From: Paraburkholderia sp. CNPSo 3272
GTDB taxonomy: Bacteria; Pseudomonadota; Gammaproteobacteria; Burkholderiales; Burkholderiaceae
Length of the DNA stretch: 64,000 bases
Assembly (NCBI RefSeq): GCF_024206495.1
Contig: NZ_JAMBPQ010000001.1
Location: 434,001 to 498,000, forward strand
Reading direction: 5' to 3'
Part shown: one piece after another, positions 8,464 to 17,605 of the stretch
Layout: each line of letters starts with the position of its first letter
How positions within the stretch are numbered: position 1 is the stretch's first letter
Notes under the pieces: generated by a model
Seen by the model: the letters and a program-made list of their open reading frames with translations, nothing else
Databases searched by the model: none
Told to the model about the DNA's origin: nothing
Made by a program: the position numbers and the translations under genes

Positions 8464-9663
8464 TCACGCCGCCCGCTCGAAAATGGCCGCGATGCCCTGC
8501 CCGCCGCCCACGCACATCGTTTCGAGGCCGTAGCGGCCCTTGCGGCGCTGCAGTTCGTATAGCAAGGTCGTGAGCATGCGCACCCCCGTCGCGCCGATCG
8601 GATGACCGAGCGAAATGCCCGAGCCGTTCACGTTCAGCCGCGATTCGTCGTGCCAGCCCCAACCCTTGAGCACGGCGAGCACCTGGCACGCGAAGGCCTC
8701 GTTAAGTTCGACGAGATCGAGTTGATCGAAGGTGAGCCCGGTCTTTTGCAGCAACTTCTGCACGGCCGGCACCGGGCCGATGCCCATCGTCGCGGGATCG
8801 CATCCCGAAGCGGCCCAACCCGTCAGATAGCCAAGCGGTGTGAGGCCCAGTTTATCGAGCTGATCTTCGGCGACGATCAGGCATGCAGCCGCGGCGTCGT
8901 TCTGCTGGCTCGCGTTGGCCGCCGTCACCCTGCCGCCTTTCATGAGCGGCTTGAGCTTCGCGAGTGACGCTTCGCTAGCGTCGGCGCGCACGCCTTCGTC
9001 ACGGGCGAACAGCACCGGGTCGCCCTTGCGTTGCGGCACCGACACCGCCACCACCTCGTCGGCGAAGCGGCCCGACTCCCATGCCGCCGCCGCGCGCTGA
9101 TGGCTGCGCACGGCGTAAGCGTCCGCTTCCTCGCGCGTGATGCCGTATTGCTTCGCGAGGTTCTCCGCCGTTTCGATCATCCCGGAGATGTAGCCGAAGC
9201 GCCCCTCGGGCTGCGAGCGTTCGCGGCCGCGCTCGAGACGATCGTGCATCTTTATCGAGCCCGCGCGGGCGCCCCAACGCATGTCGGTCGTGTAGTACTC
9301 GATATTGCTCATGCTTTCCACGCCGCCGGCCACGACCACGTCCGCCGCGCCGCTCTGCACCATCATCGCGGCAGTCACGACCGCCTGCAGCCCGCCGCCG
9401 CAACGGCGATCGATCTGCATGCCGGGCACCTGCACGGGCAACCCCGCTTCGAGCGCGGCCCAGCGGCCGATGCAAGGCGTTTCGCTGTTCGCATACGACT
9501 GCGCGAAGACCACGTCTTCGATGCGCGCCGGGTCTGCGCCGCTGCGCGCGATGGTTTCGCGCAGCACCGTGGCCGCGAGCGTTTCGACGGAAACGGGGCG
9601 CAGGCTGCCGCCGAACGTGCCCACCGGCGTGCGTACCGGTGCGACTATCGCTGCTCTTCTCAT
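8464..9663 (-). CDS. Thiolase family acetyl-CoA C-acyltransferase
   Basis: 399 residues, with the start at the ATG 9661-9663 behind an AAGGA site. All three catalytic elements are present: nucleophilic Cys88 in IDRRCGGGLQAV (GGG instead of the usual GSG), NEAFA with GHPIGATG near the C-terminus, and CVGGGQG with the second cysteine. The length is standard for a degradative thiolase. It would cleave a 3-oxoacyl-CoA to acetyl-CoA and a shortened acyl-CoA, the last step after the crotonase, MaoC and SDR enzymes of the operon. Gaps are 45 bases to the PaaK-like gene and 59 bases to the CoA-transferase gene. Confidence 0.95.
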   Translation of the reverse strand: MRRAAIVAPVRTPVGTFGGSLRPVSVETLAATVLRETIARSGADPARIEDVVFAQSYANSETPCIGRWAALEAGLPVQVPGMQIDRRCGGGLQAVVTAAMMVQSGAADVVVAGGVESMSNIEYYTTDMRWGARAGSIKMHDRLERGRERSQPEGRFGYISGMIETAENLAKQYGITREEADAYAVRSHQRAAAAWESGRFADEVVAVSVPQRKGDPVLFARDEGVRADASEASLAKLKPLMKGGRVTAANASQQNDAAAACLIVAEDQLDKLGLTPLGYLTGWAASGCDPATMGIGPVPAVQKLLQKTGLTFDQLDLVELNEAFACQVLAVLKGWGWHDESRLNVNGSGISLGHPIGATGVRMLTTLLYELQRRKGRYGLETMCVGGGQGIAAIFERAA

Positions 9664-9722
9664 TTCGGATTCCTTTGCATGGTGTCTGGTTGTTGTTCGC
9701 CGCGTCGTGCGCCTGCGTACCG

Positions 9723-11015
9723 TCAAACCGCTATCGCATCCCGCCGCGCATGGTGTTGCGCGGCCAGCTGTTCGCGCCACTGCGGCGGCGCGATGGCGAG
9801 CATGCGCTCGGTGCGCTGCGCGAGCGTAAGCCCGCGCAGGTCCGCCACGCCGTGCTCGGTGACGATCACCGCCACGTCGCTGCGCGGTGTGCTGACCGGC
9901 CCCGAAAGACGCGCGACGATGCGGCTGCCATGCCGCGTGCTCGAGGCGAGCGCGACGATCGCGACACCTCCGTGCGAGCGCGCCGCGCCGCGCATGAAGT
10001 CGAGCGCTCCGCCCACCGCGCCCACATAGCGGCCACCGGCGGCCTCAGCATTGACCTGGCCCGTCAAGTCGACTTCGAGCGCCGAATTGATCGCCACGAA
10101 CCGGTCGAGGCTGCCGAGCACGTCGATGTCGTGCGTATAGGCCGTGGCGCGAAACTGGATCTGCGCATTGCAGTGCGCATGCGCGTAGACCTTGCGCGTG
10201 CCCATCATCGTGCCGGCCACACTCACGCCTCGATCGCGCGACTTGCGCGCATTCGTCACCACGCCGGCCTCAATCAGTTCGACCACGGCGTCGCCGATGG
10301 TGCCGCTATGCACGCCAAGGTCGCGCCGGTCGCGCAACTGCGCGACGATGGCTTCGGGCAGGGCGCCCAGCCCGAACTGGATCGTCGAGCCGTCTTCGAT
10401 CAACGAAGCGGCGTATTGCGCGATGCGCCGCTCGGTGTCGCCGGCCTGCGTGGCCGGCGCTTCCAGCGGCGCGCGCTCGGTATGGATGAGCGCATCGAAA
10501 TCGTCGGCACGCAACATGCGCTCGCCGTAGGTCCAGGGCGCCGCCGCATTCACCTCCGCAATCACCACACGCGCGCTGTCGATCAGCGGCACGAGATACT
10601 CATGGGCGATCGAGAGGCTGTAGCGGCCCGCCTCATCGGCGGGGGCGACTTGCAGCATCAATACGTCGATGCGATTCGGACCGCTCGTCAGCGCGCTGCG
10701 AAACTGCGAGTAGTGACAGGGCAGGATGTCGAGCACGCCCTCGCGTTCGAGCCGCCGGTTCGTACCCGAGGCGCCATAGGCCATGAAGTCCACGCAGTCG
10801 GCATAGGCGGGCTCGAGTGTGTCCGACCACGATGCGCCTACGAACACGCGAAAACGCCCGCCGATTGCCTTGCGCTGCGCCATCAGCAGCGCCGTGAGCG
10901 TGCACGGCTCGGCTCCGCACTGGCCCCATGCGAGCGTGTCGCCCGGGCGCACGTACTGCGCGAAATCGAGCTGCGCGGCGTCGACGACGCGCGCCGCGCG
11001 CGGGCTGCGCGTCAT
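9723..11015 (-). CDS. Acetyl-CoA hydrolase/4-hydroxybutyrate CoA-transferase family protein
   Basis: 430 residues starting at the ATG 11013-11015. Family marks are QFGLGALPEAIVAQL, SGTIGDAVVELIEAG and the C-terminal block NSALEVDLTGQVNAEAAGG, which holds the glutamate that forms the glutamyl-CoA thioester in class I transferases, then GGALDFMRGA. The start codon overlaps the SDR stop codon by one base (TGATG), so translation is coupled. It probably moves CoA between acetyl-CoA (or succinyl-CoA) and a carboxylate released or consumed in the pathway. It is distinct from the CaiB-type transferase at 205-1383, so the operon has two unrelated CoA-transferase systems. Confidence 0.9.
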   Translation of the reverse strand: MTRSPRAARVVDAAQLDFAQYVRPGDTLAWGQCGAEPCTLTALLMAQRKAIGGRFRVFVGASWSDTLEPAYADCVDFMAYGASGTNRRLEREGVLDILPCHYSQFRSALTSGPNRIDVLMLQVAPADEAGRYSLSIAHEYLVPLIDSARVVIAEVNAAAPWTYGERMLRADDFDALIHTERAPLEAPATQAGDTERRIAQYAASLIEDGSTIQFGLGALPEAIVAQLRDRRDLGVHSGTIGDAVVELIEAGVVTNARKSRDRGVSVAGTMMGTRKVYAHAHCNAQIQFRATAYTHDIDVLGSLDRFVAINSALEVDLTGQVNAEAAGGRYVGAVGGALDFMRGAARSHGGVAIVALASSTRHGSRIVARLSGPVSTPRSDVAVIVTEHGVADLRGLTLAQRTERMLAIAPPQWREQLAAQHHARRDAIAV

Positions 11016-11935
11016 CAGACGGGGTCCCAGCTGAAGACATCGGCGGAAACATCGAGGGTATGGAACGACTTGCGCAACGCCGGCATGGCGTGCTCGGCAA
11101 TCGTCTCCGGCGTCCAGCCTTCGCCACGATGCACCGAACGCACGGGGCGCGGCTGGCTCATCAGGAAGATTTCGTTGTTGCGGACCGCGAAAATCTGGCC
11201 CGTCACGTCGGCGGCCTGCTCGCTCGCGAGATAGACGGCGAGCGGCGCGATCTTCGCGGGCGTCATCTGCTTGATCTTGGCGACGCGCGCTTCCTGTTCC
11301 GGCGAATCGATCTTGATCGAGTTGATCATGCGACTCCAGGCGAACGGCGCGATACAGTTCGAACGGATACCGAACTTTTCCAGATCGAGCGCGATGGATT
11401 TCGACAGGCCCGCAATGCCGAGCTTCGCCGCGCTGTAGTTGGCCTGCGCAAGATTGCCGATCAGCCCGGACGTTGACGTCATATGCACGAACGCCCCGCT
11501 GCGCTGCTCCTTGAAGTGGTCGGCGGCGGCGCGCGAGACATAGTAGGAGCCGTAGAGGTGAACCTTCAGCACGGCGTCCCACTCTTCTTCGCTCATCTTG
11601 TGGAAGAAGCGGTCGCGCAGGATGCCCGCGTTGTTCACCACGCAATCGATGCGCCCGAACACATCCAGCGCGTTCTGCACGATGCGCGCGGCGCCGGCGG
11701 CGTCGGCCACGCTGTCGGTGTTCGCCGTGGCCTGACCGTCGAACGCCTTGATCTCGTTCACCACGGCTTGCGCGGGGCCGTCGTTGTGGCCCTCGCCGGT
11801 GAGCGAGGCGCCTACGTCGTTCACCACGACTTTCGCGCCGTGGCGGGCCATCATGAGTGCGATATCGCGGCCAATGCCCCCGCCCGAACCCGTCACCACC
11901 ACCACCTTGCCGTCCAGCATTCGTTGCGTCGTCAT
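11015..11935 (-). CDS. SDR family dehydrogenase, MFE-2-like (3R)-hydroxyacyl-CoA dehydrogenase
   Basis: 306 residues, first gene of the long operon. The NAD-binding glycine motif TGSGGGIG (15-22), VVNDVGAS, NNAG at about 100 and the catalytic Ser and YSAAK (about 167-171) are intact. The long insert after VVNDVG and the extra C-terminal 50 residues resemble the dehydrogenase half of peroxisomal multifunctional enzyme 2, which oxidises (3R)-hydroxyacyl-CoA made by MaoC hydratases. A GGAGGAG site precedes the ATG. Its 5' region (11936-12211) is shared with the divergent LysR gene, so this is where the operon is likely controlled. Confidence 0.92.
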   Translation of the reverse strand: MTTQRMLDGKVVVVTGSGGGIGRDIALMMARHGAKVVVNDVGASLTGEGHNDGPAQAVVNEIKAFDGQATANTDSVADAAGAARIVQNALDVFGRIDCVVNNAGILRDRFFHKMSEEEWDAVLKVHLYGSYYVSRAAADHFKEQRSGAFVHMTSTSGLIGNLAQANYSAAKLGIAGLSKSIALDLEKFGIRSNCIAPFAWSRMINSIKIDSPEQEARVAKIKQMTPAKIAPLAVYLASEQAADVTGQIFAVRNNEIFLMSQPRPVRSVHRGEGWTPETIAEHAMPALRKSFHTLDVSADVFSWDPV

Positions 11936-12108
11936 CGTTTTCGCTCCTCCAGCCCGCTTTGCGCCGGGCGTTCATTCGATTTGAATCGTTATGCGGCAAG
12001 CTGTGCCGTTCGTGTTCCAGCTTGACGCATCGGCCCAGGCTGCACAATTTGGATATGCCGAACGCCTGTTTCGGCCAGGATTAACCCGTACTATCGCTAA
12101 TGGCGTGC

Positions 12109-12126
12109 ATTGCGCTGCGGCGCAAT
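12109..12126. promoter_or_regulatory. Inverted repeat in the LysR/SDR divergent region, candidate operator
   Basis: ATTGCGC and GCGCAAT flank a four-base TGCG spacer, a perfect seven-base inverted repeat. It lies 86 bases before the LysR start and 174 before the SDR start, where LysR recognition sites are usually found. A second small inverted repeat (CGATT-TG-AATCG, 11977-11988) is closer to the SDR gene. Operator function is inferred from position only. Confidence 0.4.
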
Positions 12127-12211
12127 AATGGCTGGAGTCTGCTCGTCCCGCATGTTTTTTGCATCCCCCGAACGAACGAGCTGACGGACACTGGAGTCAC
12201 GGCATTCATCC

Positions 12212-13114
12212 ATGCATTTCGATCTCGTCGACCTGAAGCTCTTCACACACGTAGCCGAAGCTAGCAGCCTCACGCGCGGCGCGGAGCGCGCGCACCTGTC
12301 ACTGCCCGCGGCGAGCACGCGAATCAAGAACCTGGAGGAACAGGTGGGCGTGAAGCTCTTGAGCCGCACGAGCCAGGGGGTCACGCTAACGGGACCCGGG
12401 GAGACGCTGCTTGCGCACGCGCGCCGCGTGCTCAAGCAGCTCGAGCAACTCACGGGAGACCTGCAGGAATACTCGCAGGGTGTAAAGGGCCATGTGCGCG
12501 TGTTTGCGAATACCACGGCGATGAGCGAATTCCTGCCCGCCGTGCTGCGCACCTACCTCATCAATCATCCCGATGTGTACGTCGACATTCACGAGCGCCT
12601 TTCGCCCGACATCGTGCGCGCCGTGCAGGACGGCACGATCGATATCGGCATCGTGGCCGGCAATGTGCGCACCGAGGGACTGCAGGTGCTGCCCTACCGG
12701 CGCGACCGGCTCGTGCTCGTCACCGCGCTGAGCCACCCGCTTTCGCAGGCGAGCGAGATGGCGTTTGCCGATACGCTCGACTACGACTTCATCGGGCCGC
12801 CCGACGAGAGCGCGATTTTCTCGTTCCTCAAGCGCGCCTCGTCGGATTTGCAGCGCACGATACGCTGGCGCATCCAGATCGGCAATTTTGAAGCCGCGTG
12901 CCGTATGATCGAGGCAAACATCGGCATTGGCGTGCTGCCCGAGGGCACAGCGCGCCGCCACGCGCAAACCATGTCGCTCAAGATCGTCCCGCTCACCGAT
13001 GAGTGGGCCGTGCGCAAGCTGCAGATCTGCATGGCCGAGCGCGATGCGCTGCCCCTGTTCGCGCGCAAGCTCGTCGATCTGCTGGTGGCCGACGGCATCG
13101 GCCGCCTGGAATAA
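12212..13114 (+). CDS. LysR-type transcriptional regulator
   Basis: 300 residues, typical for the family. The N-terminal helix-turn-helix covers about 1-60 (FDLVDLKLFTHVAEASSLTR and LPAASTRIKNLEEQVGVKLL). The rest is a two-lobed effector domain from about 90 to 295. The nearest GGAG is 15 bases before the ATG, rather far, so translation may be weak. It is divergent from the twelve-gene acyl-CoA operon, so it is probably its activator and may respond to the pathway acid or a CoA ester. It could also act on the dehydrogenase and ligase genes behind it (13156-15917). No ligand can be named. Confidence 0.93.
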   Translation: MHFDLVDLKLFTHVAEASSLTRGAERAHLSLPAASTRIKNLEEQVGVKLLSRTSQGVTLTGPGETLLAHARRVLKQLEQLTGDLQEYSQGVKGHVRVFANTTAMSEFLPAVLRTYLINHPDVYVDIHERLSPDIVRAVQDGTIDIGIVAGNVRTEGLQVLPYRRDRLVLVTALSHPLSQASEMAFADTLDYDFIGPPDESAIFSFLKRASSDLQRTIRWRIQIGNFEAACRMIEANIGIGVLPEGTARRHAQTMSLKIVPLTDEWAVRKLQICMAERDALPLFARKLVDLLVADGIGRLE

Positions 13115-13123
13115 GCCCATGAC

Positions 13124-13146
13124 GCGGCGCGCGTGCTGCGCGCCGC
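13124..13146. terminator. GC hairpin between convergent LysR and acyl-CoA dehydrogenase genes
   Basis: GCGGCGCGC and GCGCGCCGC form a perfect nine-base stem with a five-base loop, in the 41 bases between the two convergent stop codons. There is no T-run, so it is a hairpin of uncertain strength that could end transcription in both directions. Confidence 0.5.
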
Positions 13147-13155
13147 CCCTCTCGC

Positions 13156-14313
13156 CTAGCGCCCGCCAGCCGCGCGAATCATGTTGCGCGCAATGACGAT
13201 CTGCTGAATCTGGCTCGTACCTTCGTAGATGCGGAAGATGCGCACATCGCGGTAGAAACGCTCGATGCCATAATCGGACATATAGCCCGCGCCGCCGAAG
13301 ATCTGCACTGCGCGGTCTGCCACCCGCCCGCACATTTCGGATGCGAAGAGCTTCGCACACGCCGCCTCGGTGCTCACGTTCTGGCCGGCGTCGCGCCGGC
13401 GCGCCGCGTCGAGCACCATGCAGCGCGCCGCGTACAGTTCGGTCTGGCTATCGGCGAGCATGGCCTGCACGAGCTGGAACTCGGCGATCTTCTCGCCGAA
13501 CTGCTCGCGCTCCATCGCGTAGCGCAGCGCGTCGTCGAGCATGCGCTGCGCCACGCCCACGCAGATCGCCGCGATATGGATGCGCCCCTTGTCGAGCACC
13601 TTCATCGCGGTCTTGAAGCCCACGCCTTCCTTCCCGCCGATGATGTTCTCCGCGGGCACCTTCACGTCCTCGAAGATGACGTCGCAGGTATGCGCGCCGC
13701 GCTGTCCCATCTTCTTGTCGCGCTTGCCGAAACTGATGCCGGGCGTTTTCGCGTCGACGATGAACGAGGTGATGCCGCCCGCGCGCGGCTCGTCCGGATC
13801 GGTGCGCGCCATCAGCGTGAACATGCCGGCCTGCGGCGCATTCGTGATGAAGCGCTTGGTGCCGTTCACCACGTAGTGGTCGCCGCGCCGCTCGGCGCGC
13901 GTCTTGATCGAGGCGGCGTCCGAGCCCGCGCCCGGCTCCGTGAGCGCAAAGCTCGCGATGGTCTCGCCGCTCGCAAGCTTCGGCAGCCACGTCGCCTTTT
14001 GCTCGTCGGTGCCGTCGATCACGATGCCCTGCGAGCCGATGCCCACCGTCGTGCCGATGATCGAGCGAAACGCGGGCGAAGTCTTGCCGAGTTCGAACAT
14101 CACGAGCACCTCTTCTTCCATCGTGAGATCGAGCCCGCCGTACTGCTCCGGTATGGTCAGGCCGAAGAGACCCATGGCCTTCATGTCGTCGACGATGTCG
14201 GCCGGAATTTCATCGGTTTCGGCCACGCGCTCTTCGTTCGGCACGAGACGCTCGCGCACGAAGCGCGCGACGTTATCGAGCAGAACGTTCATCGTTTCCT
14301 GGTCGCGAATCAT
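13156..14313 (-). CDS. Acyl-CoA dehydrogenase (canonical C-terminal catalytic Glu)
   Basis: 385 residues, with the full set of dehydrogenase motifs: FGLTIPEQYGGLDL, FALTEPGAGSDAAS (124-135), FITNAPQAG and the C-terminal RIYEGTSQIQ with catalytic Glu364. It is therefore of the short/medium-chain type, unlike the dehydrogenase at 1399-2562 whose base is on helix G. The gene is downstream of the AMP-dependent ligase (71-base gap, same strand), so the two likely form a small operon that activates and then dehydrogenates a fatty or aryl-alkanoic acid. The substrate range is unknown. Confidence 0.95.
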   Translation of the reverse strand: MIRDQETMNVLLDNVARFVRERLVPNEERVAETDEIPADIVDDMKAMGLFGLTIPEQYGGLDLTMEEEVLVMFELGKTSPAFRSIIGTTVGIGSQGIVIDGTDEQKATWLPKLASGETIASFALTEPGAGSDAASIKTRAERRGDHYVVNGTKRFITNAPQAGMFTLMARTDPDEPRAGGITSFIVDAKTPGISFGKRDKKMGQRGAHTCDVIFEDVKVPAENIIGGKEGVGFKTAMKVLDKGRIHIAAICVGVAQRMLDDALRYAMEREQFGEKIAEFQLVQAMLADSQTELYAARCMVLDAARRRDAGQNVSTEAACAKLFASEMCGRVADRAVQIFGGAGYMSDYGIERFYRDVRIFRIYEGTSQIQQIVIARNMIRAAGGR

Positions 14314-14384
14314 GGTGTATGTCCTGCAATCGTTGATCAGGCGGCAACGATGCCGCCCGTGAGGATGAGAAAGATGAGGAATGC

Positions 14385-15917
14385 TCAGTGAGCGCGGACG
14401 GCGCGTTTGGCCATTTCACGCAGCGGCTGCTTTTGCAGCTTGCCGCTGGCCGTGGTCGGAATCATGTCGATGGCCACGATTTCCGAGGGGCGCTTGTAGG
14501 CCGAAAGCCGCTCGCTCAGGTAGCGGGCTAGATCGGCTGTGTCGATCGTCGCGCCCTCCTTCGCTTCCACGAAAGCCACGACTTCCTCGTTGCCTTCGGC
14601 GTCGCGCCGCCCCACCACGGCGCTCTGGCGCACCGACGCGTAGGTGTTGATGACCGACTCGACCTCGATGGGATACACATTGAAGCCCGAGCGGATGATG
14701 AGATCCTTCGAGCGGCCTACGATGAAGAGCGCGCCTTCCGCGTCGAGCCGGCCGAGGTCGCCGGTCTTGAGCCAGCCTTGCGCATCGAGCACTTCCGCGC
14801 TCAGGCCCGGCTCGCGATAGTAGCCGTGCATGACGCCGGGACCGCGCACCCACAATTCGCCCGCTTCGCCGCGCGGCACATCGTGGCCGTCGGGCCCGAC
14901 CACGCGCAACTCGGCACCCTCGACGATCTCGCCCGAGGAGACATCCTTGCGCGGACGGTCCATGCGCGTGATGAAGAGCGAGCCCGCGTACTCAGTCATG
15001 CCGTAGCCGTGATGCAGCGGCATGCCGAAGAGCGCTTCGACCTGCTGCTTGAGCGTGGGATCGAGCGGACCGCCGCCCGTATACAGGTAGCGCAGACGCG
15101 GTGCATGCACCGTGCCGCCGTGCTCGCGCACATAGGCGACGATGCGCGTGAAGAGCGTCGGCACGCCCTGGAGAATGGAGATTTCGGAGGCGCCCAGCGC
15201 TTTCACGACTTCCTCCGCCGAGAAGCGCGCTGCGAGATGCAGGCTCGCGCCCGCCTCGAACGTGGCGAGCAGCAGCGTGGCGAGGCCGAAAATATGCGAC
15301 ATCGGCATGACCGCGTACGCGCAGTCCGCCTGTGTCATGACGCGCGACCTCGCCGAGACATGCGCGAAATGCAGCAGGCCGCGATGGGTGGCCATCACGC
15401 CCTTGGGCTGGCCCGTCGTGCCCGACGTGTAGAGGAGCACCGCGACCTCGTGCGCGAGCGCCTCGGCCTCGCGCGCGGCGTCGAGGTCGGGCGCGGCCAT
15501 CATCAGCGGACCGAGCCCGGCGGGCGCGATTTCGCGCGCGCGATAGCGCACGCCGTGGCGCAGCGCATCGGGCGAAGCACCGTGCGTAAACAGCATGAGA
15601 CGCGGCCCGCAATGCGCGCGGATCGTTTCGATCTCACGCTCCGAGAGCCGCGCATTGACCACGGCCGGCCACGCGCCGATTTCCGAAAGCGCGAACAGCA
15701 GCGTCACCACGGCCGAGCAGTTTTCGGCCACGATCAGCACGCGGTCGCCCACGTCCACACCCTGCTCGCGCAAAAACTGCTGCGCTTGCCCAACGTCGCT
15801 CCAAAGCTGCCCGAAGCTCGTCACCTTTGCTTCTTCGCGTATCGCCACGGCCTCGGGCGACGCTTCCGCCCAGTGCCGCGCGATATCGCTGATCTTGCGC
15901 GCCGCTCGCCTCACCAC
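14385..15917 (-). CDS. AMP-dependent acyl-CoA ligase (long-chain/aryl acid type)
   Basis: About 510 residues. No ATG fits the start. Two adjacent GTG codons at 15915-15917 and 15912-15914 follow GGGAGGTG by five and eight bases; the first is given here, the second is equally possible. Adenylation motifs are complete: LLYTSGTTGQPKGV, HHGYGMTEYAG, LKTGDLG and the C-terminal SGKLQKQPLRE with the catalytic lysine. It converts a carboxylic acid to acyl-CoA through acyl-AMP. It is the first gene of the pair with the acyl-CoA dehydrogenase. The 268 bases behind it separate it from the transporter and P450 genes, which read the same way. Confidence 0.92.
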   Translation of the reverse strand: MVRRAARKISDIARHWAEASPEAVAIREEAKVTSFGQLWSDVGQAQQFLREQGVDVGDRVLIVAENCSAVVTLLFALSEIGAWPAVVNARLSEREIETIRAHCGPRLMLFTHGASPDALRHGVRYRAREIAPAGLGPLMMAAPDLDAAREAEALAHEVAVLLYTSGTTGQPKGVMATHRGLLHFAHVSARSRVMTQADCAYAVMPMSHIFGLATLLLATFEAGASLHLAARFSAEEVVKALGASEISILQGVPTLFTRIVAYVREHGGTVHAPRLRYLYTGGGPLDPTLKQQVEALFGMPLHHGYGMTEYAGSLFITRMDRPRKDVSSGEIVEGAELRVVGPDGHDVPRGEAGELWVRGPGVMHGYYREPGLSAEVLDAQGWLKTGDLGRLDAEGALFIVGRSKDLIIRSGFNVYPIEVESVINTYASVRQSAVVGRRDAEGNEEVVAFVEAKEGATIDTADLARYLSERLSAYKRPSEIVAIDMIPTTASGKLQKQPLREMAKRAVRAH

Positions 15918-16185
15918 TGTCACCTCCCGTCGTTGCTCTTTGACTGCGGACGGCGCGCCGTGGCACGCCGCATCGCGACAGGTATCAGTGTGGTTCAGGC
16001 GCGGCCTGCCAACAATTCGTTTTCGATAAAGCCGGCATTCGTCTGCCGAGAAGTCGGAATTCACCCCGATGGCCGGGGCTTCGAGGCGTTATCGTCTCGA
16101 CCGGGCGCGTGCTCGCGAGGCACTCAGCGCTCGCGGGTGACGCGTGCGAGGCACCGGCGCGGCCCTACGCAGGCGCTGGCGCCAG

Positions 16186-17559
16186 TCACTCCATCTGCGC
16201 CGCCGCACGCTCGCCTCCCATCGTGCCCTTAGAAGCGCTATTCACCCGATGAATCGCCACGATGCCCGCGAGCGACACACAGGCCGGCGCAGCCGCCGCG
16301 AGGAAGAGCGACGAGGACGACCATTGCAGGTGCAGGAGCGCGCCGCCCAGCACCGGGCCAGCGACCGAGCCGATACGGCCCACGCCGAGACTCCAGCCGA
16401 TGCCGGTCGAGCGCAGCGAGGTCGGATAGTAGGTCGCGGCGAGCGCGTTCAGCGCGGGCTGGCCGCCGATGATCGTGAAGCCCGTGACGAAGATCGCCAC
16501 GAACATCGCGGCCACGGAGACCATCACGGCCGGATTGCCGATCGCGGCCGTCGAGACGATGGCGATCAGGAACGTCGTGGCGAGCACGCGCGTGAAGCCC
16601 GCGAGGTCGATGATGCGGCCGAGCAGCAGCGTGCCGATCACACCGCCGCCCCACAATGCCGTGCCGGCGAACACGGCGGTCTGGGTCGAATAGCCGGCGT
16701 CGCGGATCACGGTCGGCAGCCAGTTCGAGAGGAAATACATGGCAAGCAGGTTGGCGAAGTTCACGATCCACAGCAGCACGGTCACCCGCGCGCGCCCTTG
16801 CTTGAACAATTCGACGAACGGCACGCCGCGCGAGCGCGTTTCCGCTGTCGTGAACTGCACGCCGGTTGGCAACGCGAGCGCAGGCGCCACGCGGGACAGA
16901 TTGCGACGCACGCGCGCCTGCGTGTGCTCACCACGACCGCGAAACAGGAGAAACTGGATCGACTCGGGCAACGCAAGCCACATCAACACGCCAAGCACGA
17001 GCGGAATTGCCCCGCCCACGAAGAACACGGCGCGCCACCCGAACGCGGGAATCAGCGCCGCGGTGATCAGACCGCCCACCACGCCGCCCAGCGTAAAGCC
17101 GCACGAGACGATCATCATGAGCGTGACGCGCATGCGGCGCGGGCTGTACTCGCCCGCGAGCGCCATCGCGTTCGGCATGATGCAGCCAAGCCCCAGCCCC
17201 GCGACGAAGCGCCAGGCCACCAGTTCCGCGATCGAATGCGCGAAGCCCGTCGCGACCATGCACGCGGAAAAGAACAGCGTCGCGCCGATCAGCACCGGGC
17301 GGCGGCCGATCTTGTCGGCGAGCGTACTGAACGTGAGCGAGCCCACCAGCATGCCGAAGAGGCCCGCGCCGAACACCGGCGAGAGCGTTTCCTTCGCAAT
17401 GCCCCATTCGCGAATCACGACCGGCGCCACGTAGCCCATCGCCTGCACATCGAAGCCGTCCATCACGAGGCACAGCGCACACAGCGCGACCACGAGTAGC
17501 TGATACGGCCCGAACCGGCTTTCGTCGATGATGCCGGTAACCTCCACCGCCTTGTACAT
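16186..17559 (-). CDS. MFS transporter, aromatic acid:H+ symporter (AAHS) type
   Basis: 457 residues with twelve predicted membrane segments. The first carries LCLVMDGFDVQAMGYVAP, the DGFD signature of the AAHS branch (PcaK, BenK). The loop between segments 2 and 3 has the MFS motif DKIGRRP, and a matching motif follows later. A central cytoplasmic loop lies at about 205-250. A GGAGA site is present. It lies 46 bases downstream of the P450 gene on the same strand, so it probably imports the P450 substrate, perhaps an aromatic acid. The substrate itself is not visible in the sequence. Confidence 0.92.
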   Translation of the reverse strand: MYKAVEVTGIIDESRFGPYQLLVVALCALCLVMDGFDVQAMGYVAPVVIREWGIAKETLSPVFGAGLFGMLVGSLTFSTLADKIGRRPVLIGATLFFSACMVATGFAHSIAELVAWRFVAGLGLGCIMPNAMALAGEYSPRRMRVTLMMIVSCGFTLGGVVGGLITAALIPAFGWRAVFFVGGAIPLVLGVLMWLALPESIQFLLFRGRGEHTQARVRRNLSRVAPALALPTGVQFTTAETRSRGVPFVELFKQGRARVTVLLWIVNFANLLAMYFLSNWLPTVIRDAGYSTQTAVFAGTALWGGGVIGTLLLGRIIDLAGFTRVLATTFLIAIVSTAAIGNPAVMVSVAAMFVAIFVTGFTIIGGQPALNALAATYYPTSLRSTGIGWSLGVGRIGSVAGPVLGGALLHLQWSSSSLFLAAAAPACVSLAGIVAIHRVNSASKGTMGGERAAAQME

Positions 17560-17605
17560 GCAATGTCTCCAATATTATTTGGTCGTCTCGATCGCTCTGC
17601 GGCGA

